From Anolis sagrei (lineage: Eukaryota; Chordata; Lepidosauria; Squamata; Anolidae), in NCBI RefSeq assembly GCF_037176765.1, contig NC_090024.1, forward strand, positions 242,098,571-242,162,570: DNA of 64,000 nt, given 5' to 3'. Position numbers and translations under genes: made by a program. This document shows, one piece after another, positions 44,201-52,257 of the stretch. The stretch's first letter is position 1, and each line of letters opens with the position of its first letter. Under the pieces are notes generated by a model. That model saw only the letters and a list, made by a program, of their open reading frames with translations, was not told the origin of the DNA and did no database searches.

Positions 44201-45284
44201 TGTAGTTCACCAACACTGTGGACTCAAACAATGATGGATCTGGACCAAACTTGGCACAAATACTCAATATGCCCAAATGTGGTGGATTTGGGGGGAAATA
44301 GACCTTGATATTTCGGAGTGGTAGTTGCTAGGATTTATAGTTCACCTGGAATCAAAGAACACTCTGAACCCAGCAGAGGCAGCCCTAGGTAATTTTCAAT
44401 GGTAAGCAAACAGTATTTTGGTGCCCACCCCCCTCCCCCAACCAATTACTGATATATATTTTCTGTTCGTCGTGGGAGTTTTGTGTGCCATATTTGGTTC
44501 AATTCCATCATTGGTGGAGTTCAGAATGCTATTTGATTGTAGATGAACTATACATCCCAGTAACTACAACTCGCATATGTCAAGGTCTATTTTCCCCCAA
44601 GAGCACCTCAAGAGCGCCCCTGGGCAAAACCAACAATACTGCGAATGCTTACTTTGCGTAGTGGGTTGAGCCGCCCCTGGAACCCAGCCCACAATGGATC
44701 TGCACCAAACATTGACTACTGGTGGGGTTGGGATGGGGGCTATTTTTGAATTCTGGGAGTTGTAGTTCACCAACACAAGAAAAGAAGGACAGGCAGAGAG
44801 ATCTTCAGTCTTCTCTGCCAAAAGGGTTCTTAAGACCATCAGAAATATGTGTTTTCTGATAGTCTTTGGTGACCCCTCTGACACCCCCCTCGTGACCCCC
44901 TCAGGGGTCCCGACCCCCAGGTTGAGAAAACTGCAGTAGTGCTTCATGCAAGGGGTGGGATTGCAAACAGTTACTAATGTGATTCCTTCATCACCCTGAT
45001 CTTGAAAAGGGCACCCCAAGCATGCTAAGTAACTACTGAACCCCAGAAAAAGAGGGCGAAACCTCCATCTTGACTTATTTTTGTCCTCCATGGTGTCCAT
45101 CTCACCCAGCACTTCTTTCTCTCTTCCACCCCTTCTGGTGCCCACAGTGTTCCCTCCCAAGCCGCACACGCTGTCGGACGAGTGGAAGGCGATGCAAGTA
45201 CAGCGCATGCTGGACATGCACGTTAACCCCGTGCAGGGCTTCGCAGCCAAGTGGGACTACGAGAAGAAAGAGTGGAAGAAGTAG
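24191..45284 (+). CDS. COX4I2: Cytochrome c oxidase subunit 4 isoform 2, mitochondrial
   Basis: Nuclear-encoded complex IV subunit of the inner mitochondrial membrane; isoform 2 is the hypoxia-linked, lung-type form. Coding exons 24191-24287, 27433-27594, 29690-29821 and 45148-45284 join in frame to 175 aa (human about 171). Order: Met/Arg-rich, acid-free mitochondrial presequence ([15 protein letters not shown]...); matrix domain with YPLPDAPFC and [19 protein letters not shown]; one membrane helix [15 protein letters not shown]; tail [49 protein letters not shown] and NPVQG separate it from COX4I1. An in-frame ATG at 24170 would add MSSRCLQ. Introns total about 20 kb and are almost all repeats; the last is 15.3 kb. 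BCL2L1 follows tail to tail, as in human. No break in the reading frame. Confidence 0.93.
24712..25745 (-). repeat. Vingi-like (I/Jockey group) LINE, 3' 1 kb
   Basis: Minus-strand pieces: [60 protein letters not shown], and a C-terminal zinc-finger [21 protein letters not shown]-type motif at about 24800-24870. It ends in an (AAGT)n tail (24712-24730). A 180-bp internal stretch containing the finger and linker is duplicated (24900-25170). Several frame breaks. Confidence 0.8.
25750..25960 (+). mobile_element. Penelope-like 3' end (fossil)
   Basis: acaagagttctttctcccacc ... ccagccatgaaagcc; directly follows the reversed Vingi-like LINE. Confidence 0.7.
25985..26085 (+). repeat. tRNA-SINE family B, partial
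   Basis: gggtgtcccctgggcaccgt ... ttcttaagtcgctcctgac; opposite orientation to the other family B copies. Confidence 0.75.
26180..26300 (-). repeat. CR1 3' end, reversed, old
   Basis: agaatcacagaatgtttaggg ... tctagtccagcccctgac; diverged. Confidence 0.55.
26362..26424 (+). mobile_element. Foldback MITE, left arm only
   Basis: gcatgggccaacttgggccc ... cacaattcctaacagcc; the right arm is replaced by Helitron sequence at 26425. Confidence 0.8.
26425..27345 (+). mobile_element. Helitron 3' part with polypurine tract
   Basis: Ends gccacagcaacgcgtggcgg gtaccgCTAG at 27345 followed by T, the same 3' hairpin/CTAG end as at 14106. The 5' end is missing. 26452-27311 is GA-only, with agaaggaaggaaggagagaagg-like units and the same aaacaggtagagaagg block as the 14.2 kb copy (on the opposite strand). 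Confidence 0.75.
27433..27594 (+). CDS. COX4I2: COX4I2 coding exon 2
   Basis: Acceptor ctctgttgacag ends at 27432; donor GTGAGT starts at 27595. It encodes (V)[19 protein letters not shown] then [29 protein letters not shown], the matrix-side domain. The Cys of PFC is shared with human COX4I2. Human Cys in the TNCYAQRYYP stretch is not matched here. The exon lies 87 bp after a Helitron end and 237 bp before a polypurine minisatellite. Confidence 0.95.
27626..27762 (+). repeat. CR1-like 3' end, old
   Basis: gatggatggccatctcttgg ... aactatgattctata; about 30 bp after COX4I2 coding exon 2. Confidence 0.65.
27831..29060 (+). repeat. 1.2-kb polypurine minisatellite
   Basis: GA-rich with irregular units of about 60-75 bp marked by agagaaggatggaaggagag and agggaaggagggaggaaag. 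The strand asymmetry is nearly complete. Open frames of over 400 codons in both directions are artefacts of lacking stop codons in GA/CT sequence. Confidence 0.9.
29061..29689 (-). repeat. CR1 end (29456-29580) in otherwise unrecognised intron
   Basis: 29456-29580 is a reversed CR1 terminus (catagaatcatagaatccta ... catccagcctctgtttaa). The rest up to COX4I2 coding exon 3 shows nothing identifiable. Confidence 0.6.
29690..29821 (+). CDS. COX4I2: COX4I2 coding exon 3 (membrane helix)
   Basis: Acceptor tttcctttgcag ends at 29689; donor GTATGA starts at 29822. It reads (L)[50 protein letters not shown] and WWQR are COX4 and COX4I2 hallmarks. The human Cys in VMGCVFFF is Ala here. Confidence 0.95.
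30235..30766 (+). repeat. CR1 LINE, 3' 530 bp
   Basis: Open frame [60 protein letters not shown], then three ATTCTATG units. Young-looking. Confidence 0.9.
30775..30909. mobile_element. hAT foldback MITE with perfect 8-bp TSD
   Basis: cagtggttctcaacctgtgg ... cacaggttgagaaccactg, palindromic. TCTTAGGT is repeated exactly at 30767-30774 and 30910-30917. It sits in the CR1 end. Confidence 0.95.
31020..31520 (+). mobile_element. SPIN-like hAT element, partial
   Basis: Left end tcagtgtttctcaacctggg followed by two internal modules; the right terminus is missing. Confidence 0.8.
31540..31885 (+). repeat. Diverged tandem repeat, about 113 bp
   Basis: aggatggaccatggataatg/ttcactcacttactgaaacc/caaacttggcacacagaac occurs in about three successive units (about 31547, 31690 and 31848). 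Confidence 0.7.
31886..32028 (+). mobile_element. Penelope-like 3' end (fossil)
   Basis: gatgcaggcgaaacgtcagg ... gccatgaaagccttcgac; near-intact end. Confidence 0.75.
32168..32212 (+). repeat. (GT)n microsatellite
   Basis: About 21 GT dinucleotides; likely polymorphic and a Z-DNA candidate. Confidence 0.95.
32626..32768. mobile_element. Foldback MITE at the head of the tandem array
   Basis: catgggcaacttgggccttc ... gcccaagtttgcttatgtg with a centre cctaacagccggtaggctgtt. Its right arm has the same gggaaggcccaagtttgc form as the array units that follow. Confidence 0.85.
32772..34410 (+). repeat. Tandem array, 9 units of 172-212 bp
   Basis: Units begin near 32772, 32978, 33190, 33362, 33539, 33748, 33926, 34125 and 34300 (gaaagaggctctgagtccc ... 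atatatggattgagaatcag ... gtgttccgtcacgcagg ... ggaattgtgggagttggagt). Each unit ends with one arm of the foldback MITE. Short units (172-178) keep ccaaaacacctggag; long units (199-212) carry a repeated aaggcccaagggaagttgg block instead. Order L L S S L S L S then a partial. Confidence 0.9.
34430..35240. other. COX4I2 intron, nothing recognised
   Basis: No exon or repeat family identified; contains scattered old repeat-like patches (cactgcaacacccagcattcc). Confidence 0.35.
35245..35495 (+). repeat. tRNA-SINE family A
   Basis: Plus orientation: gttcaactccagggagctcc (B-box region) to taatgtcaagggaaaacc. Confidence 0.8.
35600..36160. repeat. Old MITE/SINE-like patches
   Basis: gtctacactgccagataatc and ctacagtgccgtataatgca ... 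gcaatgtagatccagccc resemble hAT-type short inverted elements with TIRs near gatctacagtg / cattgtagatc. Weakly supported. Confidence 0.4.
36180..37275 (-). repeat. Non-LTR LINE, second copy, with YADD
   Basis: Same family as 19015-20072 but reaching further 5': [10 protein letters not shown] (37210-37245, minus strand), [84 protein letters not shown] is the reverse-transcriptase catalytic motif. The frame is interrupted (G run at 36456-36470 and elsewhere). Confidence 0.85.
37330..38120. other. COX4I2 intron, nothing recognised
   Basis: No repeat family or exon identified apart from a MITE arm at 37275-37330. Confidence 0.4.
38395..39149 (+). repeat. L2-like LINE 3' part
   Basis: [48 protein letters not shown] pieces across frame shifts, then the tail cctgagtccccttcagggtg and (AAAT)n at 39130-39149. 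Confidence 0.8.
39559..40371 (+). repeat. Vingi-like LINE insertion with 11-bp TSD
   Basis: TACGGTAGACT occurs at 39548-39558 and 40372-40382, marking a clean insertion. Reads [40 protein letters not shown], zinc-finger [21 protein letters not shown]-like end, terminus cgcctaagtaaag. 5'-truncated, one in-frame stop after the LLE motif. Confidence 0.9.
40606..40780. mobile_element. MITE with inverted repeats (about 30-40 bp)
   Basis: atcacgctagagaatgaatcc ... and gtggattcattcactagtgtgat are reverse complements; the inner parts (ctcctgcagaatgttgg / aattctgcaggaggcag) also pair. Confidence 0.7.
40805..40925 (+). repeat. CR1-like 3' end, old
   Basis: aacagaggctgggtggacat ... ccaactcttatgactttag. 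Confidence 0.65.
41169..42190 (+). mobile_element. SPIN-like hAT element, about 1.0 kb
   Basis: Left end caattctcaacctgggggtc; right end gaaggttgagaaccaatta with the SPIN-type run aataattttatggttgggag, tcaccacaacatgaggaact, gtattaaggggtcatggcat. The internal 240-bp module (aactataaatcccaacagc...) is present three times. Confidence 0.85.
42423..43140 (+). mobile_element. SPIN-like hAT element, about 0.7 kb
   Basis: Left end cagcattactcaacctggg (42427 region); right end aaggttgagaaccactta. The sequences flanking it and the previous copy (agatggtgtgac, tgttccatggatgg, cagggaggc, taaaccaggtttcaagcagc) are themselves duplicated, see findings. Confidence 0.85.
43797..44935 (-). mobile_element. SPIN-like hAT element, about 1.1 kb
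   Basis: Starts cagtggtgctcaaccttcct (43799) and ends gacccccaggttgagaaaactg (about 44935); minus orientation. A reversed partial copy (about 44440-44640, + orientation) lies inside. Confidence 0.8.
45148..45284 (+). CDS. COX4I2: COX4I2 terminal coding exon
   Basis: Acceptor tctggtgcccacag ends at 45147. It reads (V)[44 protein letters not shown] and stops at TAG 45282-45284. This is the intermembrane-space tail of COX4; NPVQG and EWKK closely match human COX4I2. Confidence 0.95.
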
Positions 45285-45600
45285 GACCCAGGAGGAGGAA
45301 GAGAATCAACAGAAGGGCCACCTGGCATCCTGGGTCCTCCTCTGTGCCTCTCCTGCTGCCAACTCACTCACCTGTCCACCTCAGATTCCTCCCTCTGGAT
45401 CACCTTCCTGTGGTTCGGGCCTTTTCCGTCCAGTTTGCCTGACTCCTTTCCTTGGATCCTTTCTTGAAGCCATATTTGAAGAAATCAAGCCAGACAGGAG
45501 AGCGTTCAGACCTAACTCCCTTTGTGTGGCCTTTGTTCAGTTGGCACATCTTTAAAATTGTCTTTTCTGCGCACAATAAAAACACTACATGGAACACCAG
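45285..45600 (+). terminator. COX4I2: COX4I2 3' UTR and poly(A) signal
   Basis: About 0.3 kb of repeat-free sequence follows the stop codon and contains AATAAA at 45575-45580, with TG/T-rich sequence after it. A transcript end near 45600 is expected. Confidence 0.8.
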
Positions 45601-45649
45601 ATCTATGTTGTCTCTCTATTGCATAGCCAGAGGGGAGAGGAAGAGTAAA

Positions 45650-46290
45650 GCATGATTTTTTGTTGAATTTAACATCAGGTTGAATCTCTAGTGGACATAA
45701 AGAATGTAGCCTTATTTTGATTTCAACTCGGGGTCCATCGAGTCCAGAGTTGGACAAAGAGCATCCCTCAATCCTGGGGCTATGTTTGCAGTCCTGAGCC
45801 TCACAAAACAAATTACCTTTCCTGGAAGCCTCTTGGGGCAGATATGCCTTTTGAAAAGGTTGAGAGTCATCCCCGCACTATTTAACCTCTTTTCCAAACC
45901 AGAAATGCACTTTTAGACCAAAGTTGCCTTCTGCTAATGTAACCCTTTACTGTCTACTCCACTCCATTAGGCACAACGCGTTATGACTATGCTCCTGCAC
46001 GTGGTAAGAATGGCTTTGAGCCTTGACCTACCACAAGAGTGTCTTTGGATTCCCTTCATCTTTCGGCTTTTTGGTTAGCTCCTACCATAAGATGTTTTCT
46101 GGATGGTTTGAATTCCAATTCCCATCATCCTTAGCTGACAGGAGGGAACAAAATTGGGGAAGGCTGCTCTATGAGTTCGCAAGAGCCTTAGAATCAGAAG
46201 GCTGGAAGGAGTCTCGTAGGTCACTGAGTCCAACCTCAATGCAAAAGCTCCAGCTAAAGCAACCCCCCCCCCCATTTCAATTCTACTCAA
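45650..46290. other. Intergenic, nothing recognised
   Basis: Downstream of the COX4I2 poly(A) site; no repeat family identified except a reversed old CR1 scrap near 46190-46240. Confidence 0.4.
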
Positions 46291-46299
46291 GAGAAGTCT

Positions 46300-46553
46300 T
46301 CAGTGGCTTCAAACTACAAGAAAGGAGATTCCATCTGAACATGAGGAAGAACTTCCTGACTGTGAGAGCCGTTCAGCAGTGGAACTCTCTGCCCCGGAGT
46401 GTGGTGGAGGCTCCTTCTTTGGAAACTTTTAAACAGAGGCTGGATGGCCATCTGTCAGGGGTGATTTGAATGCAATATTCCTGCTTCTTGGCTGAATGGG
46501 GTTGGACTGGATGGCCCATGAGGTCTCTTCCAACTCTTTGATTCTATGATTCT
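46300..46553 (+). repeat. CR1 3' end
   Basis: [37 protein letters not shown], then ctttgattctatgattct. Confidence 0.9.
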
Positions 46554-46628
46554 AAGGCTGTCCAGATGTCCTGATCTGGACATCTTTCTGAAGATATACA
46601 GATCAGGAAACACCACCTTAGCTTAGGG

Positions 46629-46756
46629 CAGTGGTTCTCAACCTGGGGTCCTCAGATGTTTTTGGCCTTCAACTCCCAGAAATCCTTGTAAACTGGCTGA
46701 GATTTCTGGGAGTTGTAGGCCAAAAACATCTGGGGACCCCAGGTTGAGAACCACTG
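46629..46756. mobile_element. hAT foldback MITE with perfect 8-bp TSD
   Basis: Palindrome cagtggttctcaacctggg ... ccccaggttgagaaccactg; GCTTAGGG repeats exactly at 46621-46628 and 46757-46764. Confidence 0.95.
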
Positions 46757-46876
46757 GCTTAGGGAATTGTTTTCACAGCTGAATTGCTCTTGCCATTGAG
46801 TTCCTTCTTCTAACGTCCAACTGAAAGCCACGCTCCGGTCACTTCAAACCATTAGAATTGGTCCAAGCTTCTAGAG

Positions 46877-47011
46877 CAGTGGTTCTCAACCTGGGGTCCC
46901 CAGATGTTTTTGGCCTACAACTCCCAGAAATCCTAACAGCAGGTAAAATAGCGGGGATTTCTTTGAGTTGTAGGCCAAAAACATCTGGGGACCCCAGGTT
47001 GAGAACCACTG
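46877..47011. mobile_element. hAT foldback MITE, second nearby copy
   Basis: Same family as 46629-46756, 120 bp away. Flanks ttctagag / cttcagag match at 5 of 8 positions, so the TSD is decayed. Confidence 0.85.
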
Positions 47012-47359
47012 CTTCAGAGGCACAGAGAATAGAGCATAGGTCTGTTTTGGAGGTAATTTCACAGCGTTTCCTTGCTACTTTGCTTTTAGCGGACTCGCTG
47101 TTTTGTGGGTTTTTGAAAATATTAATAAAAATATTAAATATTTACATCTAGTGGTGGCCAGGGACCCAGAAAGTGCGGTGGCCTGAGGCATGGCGGGGAA
47201 GGCCTGCCTCCTTGGACTGCTGCTTCCTGCGTGGCTCCAGAGGCTCTGCAGAGGCCAGGGAGACAGGCAGGTGCCCTTGGGATGGGCTGGGAGTCGGATA
47301 AGGAAGCACAGGTAATAATATAATATATAAAATAATAATACTATATAAATATATAATTT

Positions 47360-47602
47360 TTTTTGTCGTGTCAGGAGTGACTTGAGAAACTGCAAGTCGC
47401 TCCTGGTGTGAGAGAATTGGCCGTCTGCAAGGTCGTTGCCCAGGGGACGTCTGGATGATTTGATATTTTATCATCCTTGTGGGAGGCTTCTCTCATGTCC
47501 CTGCGTGAGGAGCTGGAACTGATAGAGGGAGCTCATCCGCCTCTCCCCGGATTCTAACCTGCGACCTGTCGGTTTAATCCACTGTGCCACCGGGGGCTCA
47601 AT
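47360..47602 (-). repeat. tRNA-derived SINE family B
   Basis: gtcaggagtgacttgagaaac ... gtgccaccgggggct; T-rich tail at 47350. Confidence 0.85.
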
Positions 47603-47739
47603 ATATAAATAATAATATATAAAATAATGTATAAATATTAACATTTATATGATGTCCCTACTTTGCGGATTTTCACTTATCGCGGGTGATCCTAGAACGG
47701 AACCCCTGTGATAAGTGATGGAGCACTGTATATCCTTTG

Positions 47740-48058
47740 GGGTCTTACTTAAGAGGGCCATTGGGTCTACCCCTCAGTCTCCTCTTCTCAAGGTTGAACA
47801 AGCACAGCTCCTTCAACCTTTCTCATGTGTTTTGTTCTCTTACCATCCTTGTTGCCCTTCTATGAACTGACTCCAAGTTCTCTAGGTCTTTCTTAAAATG
47901 AGATGCCATGAACTGAATACATTTCTCAAGATGAGGAGTGACCAGTGTGGAATATAGGGGAACTACGACTTCCCTTGAGTTGGAAACTATGCTTTCTATT
48001 CTTTCCAAGCTCCATCTAGGGCTTGGGCCTTCCTCAGTGTCTCAACTCCCCCGCAACT
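47740..48058 (-). repeat. Old CR1 fragment, reversed
   Basis: tctcctcttctcaaggttgaac ... cttctatgaactgactcc; minus-strand reading LENLESVHRRATRMV matches CR1. Confidence 0.65.
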
Positions 48059-48604
48059 ACCCCTCTATTCCGCTTTGGTTAGACCACACCTGGAATATTG
48101 TGTCCAATTCTGGGCACCACAATTCAAGAGAGATATGGACAAGCTGGAATGTATCCAGAGGAGAGCGACTAAAATGATCAAGGGTCTGGAGAACAAGACG
48201 TATGAGGAGCGGCTTAAGGAGCTGGGCATGTTTAGCCTGAAGAAGAGAAGGCTGAGAGGAGATATGATAGCCATGTATAAATATGTGAGAGGAAGCCACA
48301 TGGAGGAGGAGGGAGCAAGCTTGTTTTCTGCTTCCCTGGAGACTAGGACGCAATGGAACAATGGCTTCAAACTACAAGAGAGAAGATTCCATCTGAACAC
48401 GAGGAAGAACTTCCTGACTGTGAGAGCCGTTCAGCAGTGGAACTCTCTTCCCCGGAGTGTGGTGGAGGCTCCTTTGGAAGCTTTTAAACAGAGGCTGGAT
48501 GGCTATCTGTCAGGGGTGATTTGAATGCAATATTCCTTCTTCTTGGCAGGGGGTTGGACTGGATGGCCCATGAGGTCTCTTCCAACTCTATGATTCTATG
48601 ATTG
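48059..48604 (+). repeat. CR1 LINE, 3' 545 bp
   Basis: Open frame [40 protein letters not shown] ... [12 protein letters not shown]; ends tctatgattctatga about 75 bp before the presumed BCL2L1 transcript end. Confidence 0.9.
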
Positions 48605-48679
48605 CAAAGCTGGGCTTAAATGTGCAAAAACACGATGCCCAAGAACACAAGAGGATATGCAAGAAAACCACAAGAAGAT

Positions 48680-51321
48680 GCAACTCACAGTTTTATTAAA
48701 CTCGAACTTTCACCACACAAAGTAACGGGTTCGTGTAGGGCCTGAAAACAACGGATGGGCGGGTGGTTGGAAGGTGCAGCACGGACACTTTAAATCAAAA
48801 AAGGGGCCGAGAGGGAACCCCAAATGCATTCCGCTTTTGCCGGGACGGGTTCATGGTAATGAGGTTAACTGGGATATACTGGAGTCAGGTGGGGGGGAGG
48901 GGGGGTTCAGGGCGGGGGGCAGAGTACAGCCAACACACATAAATACAGACATACAATTAACAAAAATAGTATTATTGTACTGAATAAAAACTACTCTTCG
49001 ATATATACACTGCTGAGCCTGTACAGGGCAGGGGCGGGAGAAGGAAGGGGCAGGCGAGCTGCAAGGCGGCCCTCGAGTTGGCGACCCCAAAGGGTCCAAA
49101 GTGGCAGCCTGGACTGGTTGGAGGGGGAGCCCAGGGCCATGGCCAGGGATGGGAGAAGGGCAGGAGGGGGCTCTACCCCTCGCCTCCCCTGCCAGCAAGC
49201 TCAGCCCAAACTTCTTTGGCCCACCACTCCCATAGGCAGCTCCCAATCCCTTGGCTGCTGCAGAGACCAAGGGAGACGCGCGCCGGTCCACTCTTGCCTC
49301 TCTCGCAACCAATTCCCGCGACCTGCAGAACGGCCCCTGCGTGCCATCGCCTTGGCCTACCGTGGCAACCACCAGATGAGGCTGGCAATTATTGCGAAGA
49401 AGCACCGAGGTGGTGCCGTCAGTCAAGGCCCAGCCTCATATCTAGGGCTACCCTACATCCCCCCGCCCCCATCCCGCTCTGCTTCCACCCAAACCCATTT
49501 GGCTCCCCATCCCTGGCAGCCTTCCTGTCTCCCAATGGTTCTCCCATCTATAGGAGTCCATAAGAAACCCCTGGCTCAACATTATATGGGCAGTAGCCCT
49601 TCCTGCCTCATTTCTATTTGGGAACGCAGCGGCTACGCATCCACTTGCGCTCCGCTCCTCCTTCCTACCATCTTCCACCAGGGATTCATGTGCTGCCTGG
49701 GCTGCCCGGCCTTGCACATGCTGTTGATGCTCGCTTTTTCCTGGAAGAACCCTGGAGGGTCCCCAGAGAGCCAGCGGCTGATTGTAAACACCTTCTAGAG
49801 GCTGCCCTGGTGAGCGAGTTCGCTTTCCCTCTGCGGCCCCACTGCTCCCTCCCCATCTTCTTGGCCACAAGCAGAAGATGTGGGGAGCAAACCAGGCCTG
49901 GCCCTAGTCTTGGGATCCCTTCCCATTGCGGAGGAAGCCTCGAGGCATCTCTCTCAAAGCGGGACAAAATGGGGACCATGACTACCCCAACTACTCTACT
50001 CAGTTCCTTGTCCATTTTGGTGGCCTCATTCGAAATCTTGGCTGGCAGGTGCTGCGCCCCTAATCCCAGCTGCCTTGACCCTCGACCGCCCTGCCCAAAA
50101 GCGCACACAAATTCCGGTCCAGTGCAGACATGCAATAGCTGTTTGGAGAACAAAGACGACAAAACGGTGCAGCCTTCGTGTGCATGGGGTGGGTTGGAGG
50201 CATACGGGGACATGCACGAAGAAGAAACACAGTGGCTGGACTGGGTTGGCCCAAGGTCTCGGATGCAGAGGAAAGGGACAAATGTTGCAGAGGATGCATG
50301 AAGGAGGAGGTAGGGGAAATCTGGGAAAGCTAATGTCGGGGAGGGCTACCTGTTTTTTTGCAGAAGGGAGGGGGGCCTGAAGGGGGCACTCTAGGCAGCA
50401 GCCTCAGCACCAGAAGTAATTTTGTATGGAAAGAGCCCCCACAGGCACCTGCCCACCTCCCTCCTGCACTAGGCAATGTAAGCAAATAGTGGGTTACAGC
50501 CTGGGTTGAGGAGGGAGATGGGCTGAAGAGGCATCCTTGGAAAGAACTTTAAAGATAGGGAGGAAAGACCCAGGCACTGATCTTGCCCCCCCCCCCCCCC
50601 AATAAAGGAGACCAGGAGGAGGAGGAGGAGCTGAGTCATCATTTGGGTGGAAAAAGCAGCTGTAAATGTGGCCCACCACCTTATTTCTGGCCACCATCCC
50701 TCCCCCATCATTCCCTCCAGCCCACCTCTGTCTCCACTGTCCGCAATCATATGATCCAGGTCCTCAGATCAGGGAAGGATGGGGTCTTCTCTGGTGTTTT
50801 GAGGTCCAGGAGACCCAATCCCTCCCTTCACTTCGCTTGCTCAGCTCAGAAGACCTTGTGACACATTGGGAGAGCGAGGGGAGTATTATTGTTTGCAAAG
50901 ACCCTGTGGGAATGCCCCTGTGCTCTGGGCCGATCCGGAGGGACATTAAAACAACAGTCAAGATAAATACCAGGCTGTGGGTCAGGGTGCCTGACACAAT
51001 CGGGAAATGCTGAAGGTAGGCAAAACACCTAAAGGTGCCGGTGTGTGTGTGTGTATGTGTTTCGGGTGCAGTAGTCCGTAGGTTTCAGACCAGTGACCTG
51101 TGGTTGGAGATGTCTGTGGGGCAGCCGGCACCAGAAAGAGGTCTGTGAGTTGTTTATGGTGGGGTGGGGATGGGACGTAGGGTCGAGGGGTGTGTTGCAA
51201 TGAAGGGCTTCCTTTAAAAAACCCCGTCCCCGTCCCCACCCCTGGAATGATCGCAAGGCTGAGCCTCGGGGTGCAGCCCGGCCGGCCAAAGCGGATGGAC
51301 GGACGGAGAGACAGTCTCTGG
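48680..51321 (-). other. BCL2L1: BCL2L1 3' UTR (presumed)
   Basis: A 2.6 kb GC-rich stretch with no recognisable interspersed repeat, unlike everything around it. It starts after the BCL2L1 stop codon and ends near an AATAAA on the minus strand (TTTATT at 48692-48697). It holds G/C homopolymers (C run near 50586) and a short GT repeat near 51041. Overlapping open frames of 100-230 codons on both strands are by-products of GC content. The length is in the range of long vertebrate BCL2L1 3' UTRs. Confidence 0.7.
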
Positions 51322-51459
51322 CTACTTGCGGCTCAGGAGAGAGCCCAGGAGCACCACGCCGGCCACGGTGGCCCCCGTCCACAGCCACTTGTTGAAGCGT
51401 TCCTGGCCTTTCCTGCTCTTGGCAGCTGCATCGTTCCCGTAGACGTCCACAAACCGCTC
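51322..51459 (-). CDS. BCL2L1: BCL2L1 (Bcl-xL) last coding exon
   Basis: Bcl-xL is an anti-apoptotic BCL2-family protein of the outer mitochondrial membrane. On the minus strand the acceptor tttctcccctttcag precedes 51459, and 45 codons plus TAG follow: ERFVDVYGNDAAAKSRKGQE then RFNKWLWTGATVAG, VVLLGSLLSRK. This matches the last exon of vertebrate BCL2L1 (human ...VELYGNNAAAESRKGQERFN, TVAGVVLLGSLFSRK). The exon begins inside BH2, as in other vertebrates, and carries the C-terminal membrane anchor with its basic SRK end. The upstream exon with BH4, BH3 and BH1 is beyond 64000. Confidence 0.95.
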   Translation of the reverse strand, partial: ERFVDVYGNDAAAKSRKGQERFNKWLWTGATVAGVVLLGSLLSRK

Positions 51460-51574
51460 CTGAAAGGGGAGAAACAAAACAGAGAAAGGAGGTTGAGAAG
51501 CGAAGTCGAACAAAGATCCCACCAAATTCCTAAAACCCAGTGTGGAGCAGATGCTTCCGTGGATGTGAATCCAT

Positions 51575-52045
51575 TCTGCATTTTATTTATTTATTTTTAT
51601 TTATTTACTGCTCTTATATACCGCAATTCTCAGCCCGAGGGCGAATAAATCCCCTGATTTATTTATTTATTTCGGACATTTATATGCCATCCTATCTCAA
51701 CCTCTGCAGAGGGACACAGGGAGGCTGACAACAAAACTATAAATATGTATCTTAGGTAAAAACAGTACAAAACATTATAAAAACATCATAAAAACAGTAA
51801 AATATTAGTACAATCGCCAGAATTAAATCGTCGTCCTATACACAGTCTATTTGAGTCCATCAGAGTCCCTTAAACCATAGCTCTACCATCATGTTGGTCT
51901 AGTCTGCAAAGACCTGATCCCACAGCCAGGATTTCACCTTTTTCCGGTAGGTCAGGAGGGAAGGAGCGTATCTGATTTCACTTGGGAGGGAATTCCATAG
52001 CCAAGGGGCCACCACAGAGAAGGCCCTGTCTCTTGTCCTGGCCAT
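51575..52045 (-). repeat. L2-like LINE 3' end
   Basis: (TTTA)n at 51580-51610 and again at 51656-51672; the reverse-transcriptase C-terminal block gccaccacagagaaggccct near 52005-52035. Just inside the BCL2L1 intron. Confidence 0.75.
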
Positions 52046-52049
52046 AAGG

Positions 52050-52203
52050 TTTTAAATTATCTGTGTTATTGTTTATATGTGAGTTATATTAATTGTACTG
52101 TTTTATTTGTTTGTTGTTGTTTTTACTGATGTGCTGTTGGGCTTGACCTCATGTAAGCCGCCCCGAGTCCCCTTGGGGAGATGGTGGCAGGGCATAAATA
52201 AAT

Positions 52204-52234
<31 letters not shown>

Positions 52235-52245
52235 TTATTATAGAC
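52050..52245 (+). repeat. L2-like LINE 3' tail with (ATT)n
   Basis: gacctcatgtaagccgcccc ... gggcataaataaatt, then an ATT run at 52215-52242. Confidence 0.75.
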
Positions 52246-52257
52246 TAAAACTAAGAT

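Noticed and set aside
24170-45284. Assignment as COX4I1 instead of COX4I2
   Set aside because: PFC, WWQR, VFPPKP and NPVQG match isoform 2, and BCL2L1 is the expected isoform-2 neighbour.
48851-50301. Frames of 190-227 codons in the BCL2L1 3' UTR
   Set aside because: Occur on both strands in GC-rich sequence, no domain recognised, no splice support.
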